In this document: in pieces, positions 19,340 to 27,803 of the stretch | How positions within the stretch are numbered: the first letter of the stretch is position 1 | Layout: each line of letters begins with the position of its first letter | From: Myxococcales bacterium | Lineage (GTDB): Bacteria > Myxococcota_A > Polyangia > Polyangiales > Ga0077539 | Direction: 5' to 3' | Length of the DNA stretch: 64,000 nucleotides | Assembly (NCBI GenBank): GCA_016792845.1 | Contig: JAEUKH010000021.1 | Span: forward strand, 1-64,000 | Notes under the pieces: model-generated | Seen by the model: only the letters and a program-made list of their open reading frames with translations | Databases searched by the model: none | Told to the model about the DNA's origin: nothing | Translations under genes and position numbers: made by a program

Positions 19340-20806
19340 ATGGTGCAAGCGGGCAGTACCCTCGGCAACAAATACCGCCTCGTCGAGCGCCTCGGCGAAG
19401 GGGGCATGGGCTCGGTTTGGGTCGCTGAGAACCTCGCCATCAAGGGCGCCGAGGTGGCCATCAAGGTGCTCCACGGCAACTTCATGGGCGACGCCGACGC
19501 CGTGCGGCGCTTCCGCCAAGAGGCTGAAGCCGCAGTAAAAATCGGCCACCCGAACATCGTCAACGTCATCGATTTTGGCTTCGACGACGACAAAACCCCC
19601 TACCTCGTGATGGAGCGCCTCAAGGGCGAATCGCTCGCCGCCCGCCTCGAACGCGAAGGCGCCCTCGCGCCGCGCGAGGCCGTCGAGGTGATGCTCCCGG
19701 TGCTCAAGGCCCTCGAAGCCGCCCACGAGCACGACATCTTGCACCGCGACCTCAAGCCCGAGAACATCTTTCTCGCGCGAATGGGCGAACATACGCACCC
19801 GAAGGTGCTCGATTTCGGCGTGTCGAAGTTTCTCGGCGACGACGCAGAGCGGGTGAAAATGACCCGCACGGGCGCCCTCATCGGCACCCCGGCGTACATG
19901 AGCCCCGAGCAGAGCCTCGGCGACAGCACCGTCGACCTGCGCAGCGACGTCTGGGCGCTCGGGGTGATCTTGTACGAGCTCATCTCGGGGGCGCTGCCCT
20001 ACGAGGGGGCCAACTACAACGCCATGTTGGTGCGCATCGCCACGGGCGAAGCGGTGCCGCTTGAGAGCATCACCGAGGGCGTCGACCCCAAGCTCGTCGC
20101 GGTCATCGCGAGGGCCATGGCCCGCAGCCGCCGAGAGCGCTTCGCATCGGTCAGGGCCTTTCGGCAGGCGCTTGAGCGCTGGCTCCGCGGCGATGACCCG
20201 CAGGTGTCGGCGCCGCCGCGGGCGCCCTCAGGCGGCGCAGGGCCACGACCGTCGCTCGACATCGAAGGCATGCCGACCCTCGTCGACAGCGCCCGCACAA
20301 ACCCCAAGACGCCGACCGGGTGGCGCCGCCGCTGGCCCTTGGTGGGCGTCTCGGCGGCGCTCGTCGCCATTGCGGCAGGCATCGCGCTGAGGGCGAGCCC
20401 CAATGCGGCGGGCATCGAGCGCGAGGCGCAGGCCGCGATGGGCGCCTCGGTGCAAGCCCATCGTCTTGAAATTGCAGAGCTTCCGCCTGAGGCGCATGTG
20501 CTCCTTGATGACCGCGCGGTGATGCTCCCGACGGTGATCCGTGAAGACGGCGACCACCGGGTGAGGGTCGACGCGCCGGGGTACCGCCCGTGGCTCACCG
20601 TCATCGCGCGCCCTCGCACCGACGTGACGTTGCAGTACCGCGGCGAGCCCTTGGCCCAACCCGTCGCGCCCGCGCCGTTGTTGCCGCCCGCGCCGCCGGT
20701 GGCGAGGGTGATGACCCCTCGGGCGAGGGTTCACCCGGCGCCGCATCCGCAAGGGCACCGACCCCGCGCGATCAATGACATGATCGGCACCGGTGACCCG
20801 TACTGA
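19340..20806 (+). CDS. Ser/Thr protein kinase with PEGA-like C-terminus
   Basis: 488 residues. The kinase domain (about 10-270) has GEGGMGSVW, HRDLKPENIF, DFGVSK, GTPAYMSPE and RSDVWALGVILYE. One membrane helix lies at about 332-352. The periplasmic part has a PEGA-type unit (ELPPEAHVLLDD... HRVRVDAPGYRPW), usual in myxobacterial kinases, and a His/Arg/Pro-rich tail. All catalytic residues are present. It is likely co-transcribed with the two hypothetical genes upstream. Confidence 0.95.
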   Translation: MVQAGSTLGNKYRLVERLGEGGMGSVWVAENLAIKGAEVAIKVLHGNFMGDADAVRRFRQEAEAAVKIGHPNIVNVIDFGFDDDKTPYLVMERLKGESLAARLEREGALAPREAVEVMLPVLKALEAAHEHDILHRDLKPENIFLARMGEHTHPKVLDFGVSKFLGDDAERVKMTRTGALIGTPAYMSPEQSLGDSTVDLRSDVWALGVILYELISGALPYEGANYNAMLVRIATGEAVPLESITEGVDPKLVAVIARAMARSRRERFASVRAFRQALERWLRGDDPQVSAPPRAPSGGAGPRPSLDIEGMPTLVDSARTNPKTPTGWRRRWPLVGVSAALVAIAAGIALRASPNAAGIEREAQAAMGASVQAHRLEIAELPPEAHVLLDDRAVMLPTVIREDGDHRVRVDAPGYRPWLTVIARPRTDVTLQYRGEPLAQPVAPAPLLPPAPPVARVMTPRARVHPAPHPQGHRPRAINDMIGTGDPY

Positions 20807-20838
20807 AACGCTTGAAACAAAAGCGGTCTCAGATGTGG
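20803..20838. repeat. Short repeat after barrel gene 1 (copy 1)
   Basis: CTGAAACGcTTGAAACAAaA followed by GCGGTCTCAGA recurs at 21942-21977 with few changes, in both cases spanning the stop and 3' flank of a minus-strand barrel gene. The first copy can form a 5-bp stem (CGCTT/AAGCG). It may be a weak terminator or duplication residue. Confidence 0.6.
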
Positions 20839-21593
20839 AAGAGTATCCCGAAATTCCACGAGAGCAGGCTGCCGATGCGGCGGTCGTTGTAGGCCTCCAA
20901 CAGCGCGATGTCATAGCGCGCCCCGGCGAAGATGGCCTTCCGCCACGGGATCGCAAACAACAGCCCGAGGCCCGCCGAGACCGACACGCCCGCGCCCGTA
21001 CCGCTCGGAGGGTTCAGCAACGGGAGGGCCGACGCCAGACGGGTTGAGCGGTTCGGCACGAACCCATCGACGGTGAACTCCGCGAACGGGTAAAAGAGCC
21101 ACCAGCGGGCGAGGTAGTACCGCGCCCCAAAGCCGAACCCATACATTCTGAGCGGTTCGGTGTCAGGTTCGTGGTTTGACCATTCGGTCATCCCTCCTTC
21201 GATCAGCAGCGTCAAGCGAGGGGTCAGCACGAAGCCCAACTCGCCATAGAGGGTCACCGACGGCCCGTAGGAGTCAGGGAGGGGCCCGAACGAGGCCGCG
21301 CCGCGCACCCCCATCGTGGCGAAGGGGCCGAACGACATGGGGCTCTCTTCCTCGAACCAGGCGTCGTCGAACGGATGGTCTTCGGGCCGCAGCCACGCCC
21401 TCACTCTGGTGAACGGGCCGCGGTAGGCTGCCGGCCGAGGCGAACTCTGCTCCGTCGACGCCGAACCGCTCGCAGGCGGCGTCGCGGTCACCCTCGCCTC
21501 GACGCTCGCCTGCGCCACGCCTGAAGTCGTCGGCCGAACCGGGGGAGGGGCTCGCGAGGGGTCTGCCATGGCCACCCGCCCCATGGCCAGCAC
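20829..21593 (-). pseudogene. Outer-membrane beta-barrel protein with a stop codon in its signal peptide
   Basis: 254 codons are open from a GTG at 21593. The sequence has alternating strands (TLYGELGFVLTPRLTLLIEGG, GFGFGARYYLARWWLFYPFAEF) and ends in LLSWNFGILFHI with a terminal aromatic-containing strand. Read from the ATG at 21638, the natural start would be MKTM-stop-RSAAWFTLAGVLAM...AMA, which aligns codon for codon with the signal peptide of the paralogue at 21968-22852 (MTTMRRRAVGLLAAGVL). Codon 5 is TAA (21624-21626) where the paralogue has CGA. Without the signal start the barrel would not be exported, so this is probably a recent pseudogene, unless the GTG start restores enough of the signal. 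Confidence 0.7.
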
Positions 21594-21638
21594 CCCCGCA
21601 AGAGTGAACCATGCAGCACTCCGTTACATCGTTTTCAT

Positions 21639-21967
21639 CGTGGGCAGCGTATCACGGGCCTCACGCGACAACCCCAGCGAGCAGATCATTTTTGAACGAT
21701 TTGCGCGCTGCGACCGACCCGCTCAAGCGCTCGACGCGTCGCGAGGCGACACACCGCGCACCTCGAAGATCGCTCTACGGGTAGGCCTCGAAGCTCAAAG
21801 GCAGCGCACCGTACGCCGACGCCGTCTGCGAGCAGGCGCTTCGATGCTGTGGCGCCGATACCATTGACAGAGCGTCAAGATCGACGCGCCGAACACGACG
21901 GTGCGGCCTCAGCGGCGCCGCGCCCGCGTGCGTGAGCCTCGCTGAAACGGTTGAAACAACAGCGGTC
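21639..21967. other. Intergenic region at the left edge of the palindrome domain
   Basis: No coding frame is supported here. It contains the first YTGAC-N5-GTCAR site (21864-21878) and the second copy of the short repeat at 21942-21977. Confidence 0.5.
21864..21878. repeat. Palindrome site 1 (TTGAC-AGAGC-GTCAA)
   Basis: First copy from the left. It is intergenic, between the two barrel genes; nothing similar occurs in the preceding 21.8 kb. Confidence 0.9.
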
Positions 21968-21977
21968 TCAGAAGTGC
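21942..21977. repeat. Short repeat after barrel gene 2 (copy 2)
   Basis: CTGAAACGgTTGAAACAAcA followed by GCGGTCTCAGA; see 20803-20838. It overlaps the stop region of the 21968-22852 gene. Confidence 0.6.
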
Positions 21978-22852
21978 CAGAGGAGCCCGCCGTGACAGAG
22001 GAGCACGTCGCCCACCTCGAGCTCGGTGTTGGCCTCGCTCAGCGTGAGGTCGTAGCGAAGCCCCACGAGGAGCCCGAAATTGCCCGAGAGTTCAAGCAGC
22101 GCGCCGAGACCCGCCGAGGCCGAGACGCCGGTACCCGCGCCGCTCGCGCGGGTGGTCGAGCCCGACGTGGTCGACACGAGCGGCGAGAACGCGTCGACGG
22201 TGAGGTCGACGAAGGGGTGAAAGCTCCCCGTGCGCACGAGGTGATACCGCACCCCGATGCCGTAAGAGAGCACCGAGAGCGGTTCGGCGCTCGCGTCGGT
22301 AGGGCTCAACGCGCGAAGACCCACCTCGGCGCGCAACGCCAGACCGCCGCGGAGCATCACCCCAGCCTCGCCGAGCACGCTGAAGCCCGAACCGTAGGTG
22401 TCGGAGAGGGCGCTCCCCATCGGAACGGCCGCGCCCGCACCGCCCATCACAAACAAGCCAGGGCGCATCAGCTCTGACTCCGTCGGCGCAGGCGGCACAC
22501 GCACCATCGGATACACCGGCTGGCTCACCCCAATGGGAGGCTGAACATAGCTTCGCCCGGTTCGTACCGAACCCGTGACCGGCGGCGGCGCGTTGAACTC
22601 TTGCCCCGTCCCCGACACCGGCGGCGGCGCGTTGAACTCTTGCCCCGTCCCCGACACCGGCGGCGGCGCGCCGTAGTTGTCAGTCACCGGCGGCGGGGCC
22701 CCGGTGTTCACGTTGACATTGGCCCGCACCGTGCGACGCGTCGCAGGTTGGGCCGAGTCTGGGAGCGGGTTGGGGTCTGCCGAAGCGACCCGCGCCACAC
22801 TCAACACCCCCGCCGCGAGGAGCCCCACTGCACGTCGTCGCATCGTCGTCAT
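21968..22852 (-). CDS. Outer-membrane beta-barrel protein, intact paralogue
   Basis: 294 residues from the ATG at 22852. The signal peptide MTTMRRRAVGLLAAGVLSVARVASA is followed by a Pro-rich linker with three similar APPPV units (two identical 45-bp repeats around 22575-22665). A barrel domain follows (GFSVLGEAGVMLRGGLALRAEVGL, YGIGVRYHLVRTGSFHPFVDL), ending LLCHGGLLWHF. It is related along its length to the gene at 20829-21593. Probably an outer-membrane porin-like or structural protein; ligand unknown. Confidence 0.82.
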   Translation of the reverse strand: MTTMRRRAVGLLAAGVLSVARVASADPNPLPDSAQPATRRTVRANVNVNTGAPPPVTDNYGAPPPVSGTGQEFNAPPPVSGTGQEFNAPPPVTGSVRTGRSYVQPPIGVSQPVYPMVRVPPAPTESELMRPGLFVMGGAGAAVPMGSALSDTYGSGFSVLGEAGVMLRGGLALRAEVGLRALSPTDASAEPLSVLSYGIGVRYHLVRTGSFHPFVDLTVDAFSPLVSTTSGSTTRASGAGTGVSASAGLGALLELSGNFGLLVGLRYDLTLSEANTELEVGDVLLCHGGLLWHF

Positions 22853-22964
22853 GACGGCGGCGCTCGTATCACAAGCGTACAAAAGTGGCACTCGCACGCG
22901 CCAGATTTTCGGGCGCTCTCGGCGTTGTGCCGGGCGCGCCGCGGCCGATACACTCGGCCCCCTC

Positions 22965-23360
22965 ATGAGCGAGCAAGACACGGCGGGGGGCGGCCGCGAC
23001 GACGAGGCGGCACGCAGAGCGCGCGCCCGCGAACACATCGCCCGCGGCGAGCACGGGGCCGCCTGGGCCGCCTTGCACCCGCTCTGGCGAAACCTCAGCG
23101 CCCACGACGATCGCACCCCGGGGTGCCTCTGCGGGGCTTGCCTCAAGCCCGAGGTCGGCGCCCTCGAACACCAAGGGATGCGCTTCGAACGGCGCTTCGG
23201 CGCAGCCTGCGAGAAGGTGCTGTGGTTCTGGCTTCCGACAAGTTTGACAGGGCGTCAAGATGAGATCGTCGCCCGCGTCGATGCCGACCTCGCGGCACGC
23301 TATGGCGCGCAAAATGAAGACGACGAAGACTACGACGACGAAGACGGAGACGACGAATGA
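22965..23360 (+). CDS. Small protein with a CLCGAC motif
   Basis: 131 residues from the ATG at 22965 (MSEQDTAGG). Helical N-terminal half, then TPGCLCGACLKPE and a very acidic tail (NEDDEDYDDEDGDDE). The reading frame is open farther upstream but overlaps the divergent barrel gene's start. Its TGA overlaps the ATG of the HEAT-repeat gene (ATGA), so the two are coupled. A palindrome copy lies inside it. Function unknown; the tetra-Cys-like group may bind metal. Confidence 0.75.
   Translation: MSEQDTAGGGRDDEAARRARAREHIARGEHGAAWAALHPLWRNLSAHDDRTPGCLCGACLKPEVGALEHQGMRFERRFGAACEKVLWFWLPTSLTGRQDEIVARVDADLAARYGAQNEDDEDYDDEDGDDE
23244..23258. repeat. Palindrome site 2 (TTGAC-AGGGC-GTCAA)
   Basis: Inside the 22965-23360 gene, read as S-LTGRQ-D, that is, in the less common LTxRQ frame. 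Confidence 0.9.
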
Positions 23361-26116
23361 GTGCTGACAGCGTGTCAGACATGCTCTTGACGCTCCGCGA
23401 GGGCAGCCTGAGCGCGCGGGCCGCGGCGCTCTCGAAGCTCCCGGCGTCGCCGATCACCCGAGGGGTCGTTCACGAGCGCCTGCGGGTCGAGCGGGCCATC
23501 GAATTGAGGGTCGCCCTGCTGCGCTGGCTGGCGAGACACCCCGCCCACGAGAGCCTCGCGAGCGTCGAGGCGGCGCTCGATGCGGCCGCGCCGAGGGAGC
23601 GCGACGCCGCCGTTCGTGCGACCCAGGCGCACCGCGCGCGACACCTCGCGCCCGCCCTGCGACACCTCGCCCGCGAAGACGACACCTGGTGGGTGCGACG
23701 CACCGCCCTCTGGAGCCTCCTCGCCCTCAGCGGGCCCGCCGCCGTGGCGCCGCTCCTTGAGAGCCTCGATGACCCCTTCTGGCGCGTGCGCCATGCGGCC
23801 CTCCAGTGCCTTGAGCGGCTCGCCGTCGCCAACCTTGACAGCGTGTCAAACGCCATCGCGGGGCATCGCCCTGAGAGCGCCGCGGGGGCCGCCGCGCTCA
23901 CCTGGCTCGCGGCGCGGCGCGAGGGGCGCGAGCACGCCGCGCACGAGGCCGTCACGCCCGCGCGGGTGGCCGACCCGTGGTTCGACCCCGACCCCGCGGT
24001 GATCGCCGCGCGGCTCGCTTCGGCCGAGGGCGTCCCCCCTGAGGTGTGGGCGGCCTATCTCGCTGACCCCCACGAGAGCCTGCGCCGCCTCGCGGTGCGC
24101 CGCCTGCGTCGCGAAGGCACGCCCACGGCGCTGCGGGCGGCCTTGCGGTGGGCCGTCGACCCGCGGGTGCCCTACGCCCGCGCCTCGGTCGAGCGGGTGA
24201 TCACCGGCCTCGCGCCCGCGGCGGCCCGGGGGCTCCTCGAAGAGGCCCTCAAGACCCCCGCGCTTCGGCTGTTTGCGCTGCAATTTCTCAAGCGTCACCC
24301 CAGGCACCGCGACGCCGCGCTGCCCACCGACTGGGCGCACGACGCGCCCGCGCTGCGCGCCCTGAGCGTGAGCCTCGTGGCCGACGCCGAGGCCGACCCG
24401 GCCGCGTACCAACGGCTCCGCGCGGCCACCCTCGACCCCAGCGAGGCCGTGCGCGACGCCGCCGTCGAGGCCCTCGTCGCCCAAGGCTGTGACCCAGGGC
24501 CGGTGCGCCCCGAACAGCTCTCTCCGCGGGGGCGCCGTTGGCTCGCCGAGCACGCCCGCGCGCACGGCGACCTCGACGCCCTCAGGGGCCTCGCCGGTGA
24601 TGTTGACATGGTGTCAAAGGTGATCGCCCTCGGGGCCCTCGCGGGGCGCGCCGCCCTCGACGAGGCGACCCTCGGGGGGCTCCGTGAGGCGCACGACCCT
24701 TGGCTCCGCGCCCTCGCGGTGACCCCGAGCACGGCGGCCGAGGTGCTCGCCCACGACCCCGACCCGGTGCTGCGTCGCGCGGCGCGGGTGCGGCTCGGGG
24801 CGCTCACGCCCGCCCAGACGGCGGAGTGTCTGGCGTCGCGCGACCCTTGGCTGCGGGCTTCGGCCTTGGCCTCGCTCGGGCCCGACCCGGCCCACCTGGT
24901 CGACGCCCTTGAGGGCCTCGGCGCACGCGACGCGGGGGTCCGGCACGCCGCGCGGCGATGGCTCGACGCCCAGCCCGACCTGCCGACGCTGCTTTGGGCG
25001 CACCGCGACCACCCGCGGGTCGGCGTCGCGGCGCTGTCACGCTACATTCAAGGGCCGCACGCCGAGGCGAGGTGGCGCCAGTGCTGGGCCCGCGACGACC
25101 TCTCGGCAGCCCAGAGAGAGCACCTCAAGGCCCTCGCCCTGACGCTACGGGCGGCCGACATCGTCGCCCTCGGGGCGGAGCCCGTGCGGTACACCCGCGA
25201 GAAGATTGACAGTGTGTCAACAGTGGCGCGTCGGCGCTTCGGTCGCGCGGGTCGCGCGGTGGCGCCGCTGGCGCTCTCGGGGGTCTACGAGCTCGGGGCC
25301 GCCGCGCTCGATCAGGCCCGCGAGGCGGGGGTGAATCTGTTCTTCTGGGAGCCCGGGTACCATCGCTTGGGGCACTGGCTCCGGCGCAACGCGCGGCGTG
25401 ACCCCGAGGCCATGGTGGTGAGCGGGAGCTACGAGGCCTCGGAGCGGGCGATTCGCCGCGACGTCGAGCGGGCGCTGCGGGCGACGGGGCGCGAGCAGCT
25501 CGACGCGTTTCTGCTGTTCTGGGCGCGCTCGGCGGCGCGGCTCGATGCCGAGAGCTTCGAGCTCGTCGAGGCCTTGAAGCGCGAGGGCAAGGTGGCCGCG
25601 GTGGGCTTCTCGACGCACCACCGCACCCTGGCCCGCGAGGCCCTCGAAGCGCACCCGTGGGACGTGGTGATGGTGCGCCACTCGGCGGCCCACCCGGGCT
25701 GCGAAGACGAGCTCTTTGACACGGTGTCAAAAACAGGCGCGACGGCGCTGACCTTCAGCGCCATGAGCTACGGGCGCTTGCTCAAGGCCGCGCCCGGGAG
25801 CCCGCTCAACACGGCCCTCCCGCGCGCCGACGAGTGTTATCGCTTTGCGATGCAGCCCGCCGCGGTGGCGGCCAACATCGCGGCGCCGCGCACCGCCGAC
25901 GAGCTCGGGGTGGCCTTGCGGGCGCTCGACGGCGTCGGGCTCGACCCGGCCCGCGAGGCGGCGCTCCGGGCGCACGGGGCCGCGGTGCGCGGGCGCGGGC
26001 GTGCGTTCAACGCGCTCGTCCGTGCGCCGATCAGCGCCGAGTTGGGCCCGGGGGTCGACCTGGCCCTCGCGGCCCTGGGTGAGACCGACGACGACGCCTT
26101 GGCCGAGGTGGGGTGA
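23357..26116 (+). CDS. HEAT-repeat protein fused to a degenerate aldo-keto reductase domain
   Basis: 919 residues. About residues 15-600 are Ala/Leu/Arg-rich helical repeats of HEAT/PBS-lyase type (for example DPFWRVRHAALQCLERL, DPSEAVRDAAVEALVAQG). From about 620 on the sequence follows the aldo-keto reductase order (LALSGVYELGAAALDQAREAGVNLFFW, EQLDAFLLFWARS, VAAVGFSTHHR). However, the usual catalytic Lys and His positions read VVSGSY and LLFWAR, and the DxAxxYG motif is not intact, so catalysis is doubtful. It begins by ATGA overlap with the small gene upstream, carries five palindrome copies, and ends 240 bp before the retron RT. Confidence 0.85.
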   Translation: MSADSVSDMLLTLREGSLSARAAALSKLPASPITRGVVHERLRVERAIELRVALLRWLARHPAHESLASVEAALDAAAPRERDAAVRATQAHRARHLAPALRHLAREDDTWWVRRTALWSLLALSGPAAVAPLLESLDDPFWRVRHAALQCLERLAVANLDSVSNAIAGHRPESAAGAAALTWLAARREGREHAAHEAVTPARVADPWFDPDPAVIAARLASAEGVPPEVWAAYLADPHESLRRLAVRRLRREGTPTALRAALRWAVDPRVPYARASVERVITGLAPAAARGLLEEALKTPALRLFALQFLKRHPRHRDAALPTDWAHDAPALRALSVSLVADAEADPAAYQRLRAATLDPSEAVRDAAVEALVAQGCDPGPVRPEQLSPRGRRWLAEHARAHGDLDALRGLAGDVDMVSKVIALGALAGRAALDEATLGGLREAHDPWLRALAVTPSTAAEVLAHDPDPVLRRAARVRLGALTPAQTAECLASRDPWLRASALASLGPDPAHLVDALEGLGARDAGVRHAARRWLDAQPDLPTLLWAHRDHPRVGVAALSRYIQGPHAEARWRQCWARDDLSAAQREHLKALALTLRAADIVALGAEPVRYTREKIDSVSTVARRRFGRAGRAVAPLALSGVYELGAAALDQAREAGVNLFFWEPGYHRLGHWLRRNARRDPEAMVVSGSYEASERAIRRDVERALRATGREQLDAFLLFWARSAARLDAESFELVEALKREGKVAAVGFSTHHRTLAREALEAHPWDVVMVRHSAAHPGCEDELFDTVSKTGATALTFSAMSYGRLLKAAPGSPLNTALPRADECYRFAMQPAAVAANIAAPRTADELGVALRALDGVGLDPAREAALRAHGAAVRGRGRAFNALVRAPISAELGPGVDLALAALGETDDDALAEVG
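23364..23378. repeat. Palindrome site 3 (CTGAC-AGCGT-GTCAG)
   Basis: Third to seventh codons of the HEAT/AKR gene, read A-DSVS-D. Outer bases are C and G, still complementary. Confidence 0.88.
23835..23849. repeat. Palindrome site 4 (TTGAC-AGCGT-GTCAA)
   Basis: HEAT/AKR gene, read L-DSVS-N within the helical repeats. Confidence 0.9.
24603..24617. repeat. Palindrome site 5 (TTGAC-ATGGT-GTCAA)
   Basis: HEAT/AKR gene, read V-DMVS-K. Confidence 0.9.
25206..25220. repeat. Palindrome site 6 (TTGAC-AGTGT-GTCAA)
   Basis: HEAT/AKR gene, read I-DSVS-T, at the junction between the HEAT part and the reductase-like part. Confidence 0.9.
25716..25730. repeat. Palindrome site 7 (TTGAC-ACGGT-GTCAA)
   Basis: Reductase-like part of the HEAT/AKR gene, read F-DTVS-K. 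Confidence 0.9.
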
Positions 26117-26164
26117 TGGCGAAGAGCGGGTGTGATGGGCCTTGCGAGGCGGCGCGATTTCGTC

Positions 26165-26184
26165 AAGACTCCGAGGCGGGTCTT
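26165..26184 (+). other. Stem-loop after the HEAT/AKR gene
   Basis: AAGACTC and GGGTCTT can form a 7-bp stem with one G-T pair around a 6-base loop, 50 bp after the stop codon and 16 bp before the proposed retron a1. There is no T-run, so whether it terminates or belongs to the retron leader is open. Confidence 0.45.
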
Positions 26185-26200
26185 ACAGGGCGGTGCCCGA

Positions 26201-26346
26201 GGCGAGTGCCTAGCGTTCAGTCTGCGATGTTCCGTCGCGGCCGTGTCCGTCTTTCACTGAAGAAGCTGATTCCGCGAGTCCGCGCTGCGTGCGGTCCCTA
26301 CTCGCGGATCAGGTGCCTCGAAAGTAGTCAGCCTCGCGGCATCGCC
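26201..26346 (+). ncRNA. Candidate retron msr-msd non-coding RNA
   Basis: a1 GGCGAGTGCC (26201-26210) can pair with a2 GGCATCGCC (26338-26346) with one bulged base. Immediately after a1 comes TAGCG, the usual context of the branching G (here 26213). An outer msr stem TTCAGT/ACTGAA (26216-26221 with 26256-26261) encloses a hairpin CTGCGA/TCGCGG (26222-26240). The msd candidate is a long hairpin, CTGATTCCGCGAGT with ACTCGCGGATCAG (26266-26279 with 26300-26312, one bulge), containing a small CCGC/GCGG hairpin in its loop. The RT starts 12 bp after a2, the normal retron order. Confidence 0.75.
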
Positions 26347-26357
26347 CTGGAGTCCCG

Positions 26358-27803
26358 ATGAATCTGGTCAACCTCCTGGTCACCTTGCGTGACGCCCTGG
26401 TTGATTTTGAGGCCAACCGACAAAAGATCCTCACGCTCCTCAAGACGCACCAGGGGCTGAGCGAGTTCGAAGTGGCGCGCTATTTCGTGGCCGCCGAGGC
26501 TGCCCCGCGGGTGCACAAATACCTCGCGAGTCGCGACCCCCGCGAGCGTCGCATCGGGGTCGAGTGCGCGCGCTTCCTCTTGCCGCCGAACGACGCCGCC
26601 GCGGTGCTGCGTCGCGCCCTGGTCGACCCCGACACTTCCACCCGCGACCGCGCCGACCGGCTCCTCGCGCAGCTCGAACGCCAAGAGGCCCCCCTCCGCG
26701 CGCGTCGAAGCACCCCCGAGGCCGAGCTCGTCGACGCCTGGGGCCCCACGGGCTGGCGCTTCGGGCGCCTCCTGCGCAACCCCCCGGCGCGCAAAAAAGC
26801 CAAGCTCGCGCCGGTGCCCCGCGCCGTCTCGGCGGTGCTGAAATCCGAAGAGACCTTCCTCAAAGCGATCGAGGTTGACAGTGTGTCAGCACTTCAGCCC
26901 TTGTACCGCGCGGGCGACGGCCCTGGGGCGCCGTATGTGCGCTTCGAGATCGCCAAGCGCGGCGGCGGGGTGCGCGCGATCCTGGCCCCGCGCAAGGCCC
27001 TGAAGGGGGTTCAGCGGGCCCTCTACGAGAAGGTGCTCTCGAAGCTGGCGACCCACGACGCGGCGCACGGGTTTGTGCCCGGGCGCTCGGTGGTCACCAA
27101 CGCGAGGCCGCACCAAGGGGCCGTGACCATCTTGAAGGTCGACCTCGCAGACTACTTTCCGACGCTGCATTATCGCCGCGTTCAGGGGTATTTCGCGCGG
27201 GTGCTGAAGGCCAACGCCAAGGTCGCGACGCTCATCGCGGGCCTCACCACCCACCGCGACCGCCTGGCCGACGGGTATGTCACCCGCCCCGGGGTGATGC
27301 CGCAAGGGGCGCCCACCTCGCCGGCCCTCGCCAACCTGGTCAGCCGCCGCCTCGATGAGCGCCTCGACGGCCTCGCGAAGAAGGTCGGGCTCCGTTACAC
27401 CCGTTACGCCGACGACCTCACCTTCTCGTGGCACGAGGCCCCGCCCACGCGACAGGCCCTCGCGCGGGTGCTCTGGTGGGTGTCGCAGATCGCCCGCGAA
27501 GAAGGCTTCGCCCTCAACGAGCGTAAGACCCGCGTCTTGCGGCCGCACCAGCAGCAGCTCGTCACCGGGGTGGTGGTCAACGCGGGGCTCCATGTGCCGC
27601 GCGCCCTCAAGCGAACCCTCCGCGCGATGCTGCACGAGGCCCGGGTCAAGGGCGTCGAGGTCGCCGCGCGAGGCCGCGCCGATTTCTACAACACCCTCCT
27701 CGGACACGCCGCCTGGGTGAACGCCGTCGAGCCCGCCCTCGGGGCGCGCCTCCTCGCCGAGGTCAAGGCCCTCGCGGCCCGCGAAGGAGCCGCCCATGTT
27801 TGA
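26358..27803 (+). CDS. Retron reverse transcriptase
   Basis: 481 residues with an N-terminal helical extension of about 170 residues, as in the long RTs of Myxococcus-type retrons, followed by the RT domain. Motifs: AHGFVPGRSVVTNAR, DLADYFPTL (about 261), QGAPTSPALANL (about 315), RYADDLTFS with catalytic YADD at 350-353, and the retron thumb motif LVTGVVVN (about 400). It would synthesise msDNA from the RNA encoded just upstream. Its TGA lies 8 bases inside the next gene, so the two are coupled. It carries one palindrome copy between the extension and the RT domain. Confidence 0.93.
   Translation: MNLVNLLVTLRDALVDFEANRQKILTLLKTHQGLSEFEVARYFVAAEAAPRVHKYLASRDPRERRIGVECARFLLPPNDAAAVLRRALVDPDTSTRDRADRLLAQLERQEAPLRARRSTPEAELVDAWGPTGWRFGRLLRNPPARKKAKLAPVPRAVSAVLKSEETFLKAIEVDSVSALQPLYRAGDGPGAPYVRFEIAKRGGGVRAILAPRKALKGVQRALYEKVLSKLATHDAAHGFVPGRSVVTNARPHQGAVTILKVDLADYFPTLHYRRVQGYFARVLKANAKVATLIAGLTTHRDRLADGYVTRPGVMPQGAPTSPALANLVSRRLDERLDGLAKKVGLRYTRYADDLTFSWHEAPPTRQALARVLWWVSQIAREEGFALNERKTRVLRPHQQQLVTGVVVNAGLHVPRALKRTLRAMLHEARVKGVEVAARGRADFYNTLLGHAAWVNAVEPALGARLLAEVKALAAREGAAHV
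26875..26889. repeat. Palindrome site 8 (TTGAC-AGTGT-GTCAG)
   Basis: RT gene, read V-DSVS-A at about residue 174, just before the RT domain. Confidence 0.88.

Noticed and set aside
21176..21191. TTGACCATTCGGTCAT in the barrel pseudogene
   Set aside because: The spacer is 6 and the right arm ends GTCAT. It is a near miss at the left of the domain and was not counted.
26358..27803. Diversity-generating retroelement instead of retron
   Set aside because: No template/variable repeat pair or Avd-like gene was seen. The RT carries retron motifs (VTGVVVN), and a retron-type RNA can be folded just upstream.
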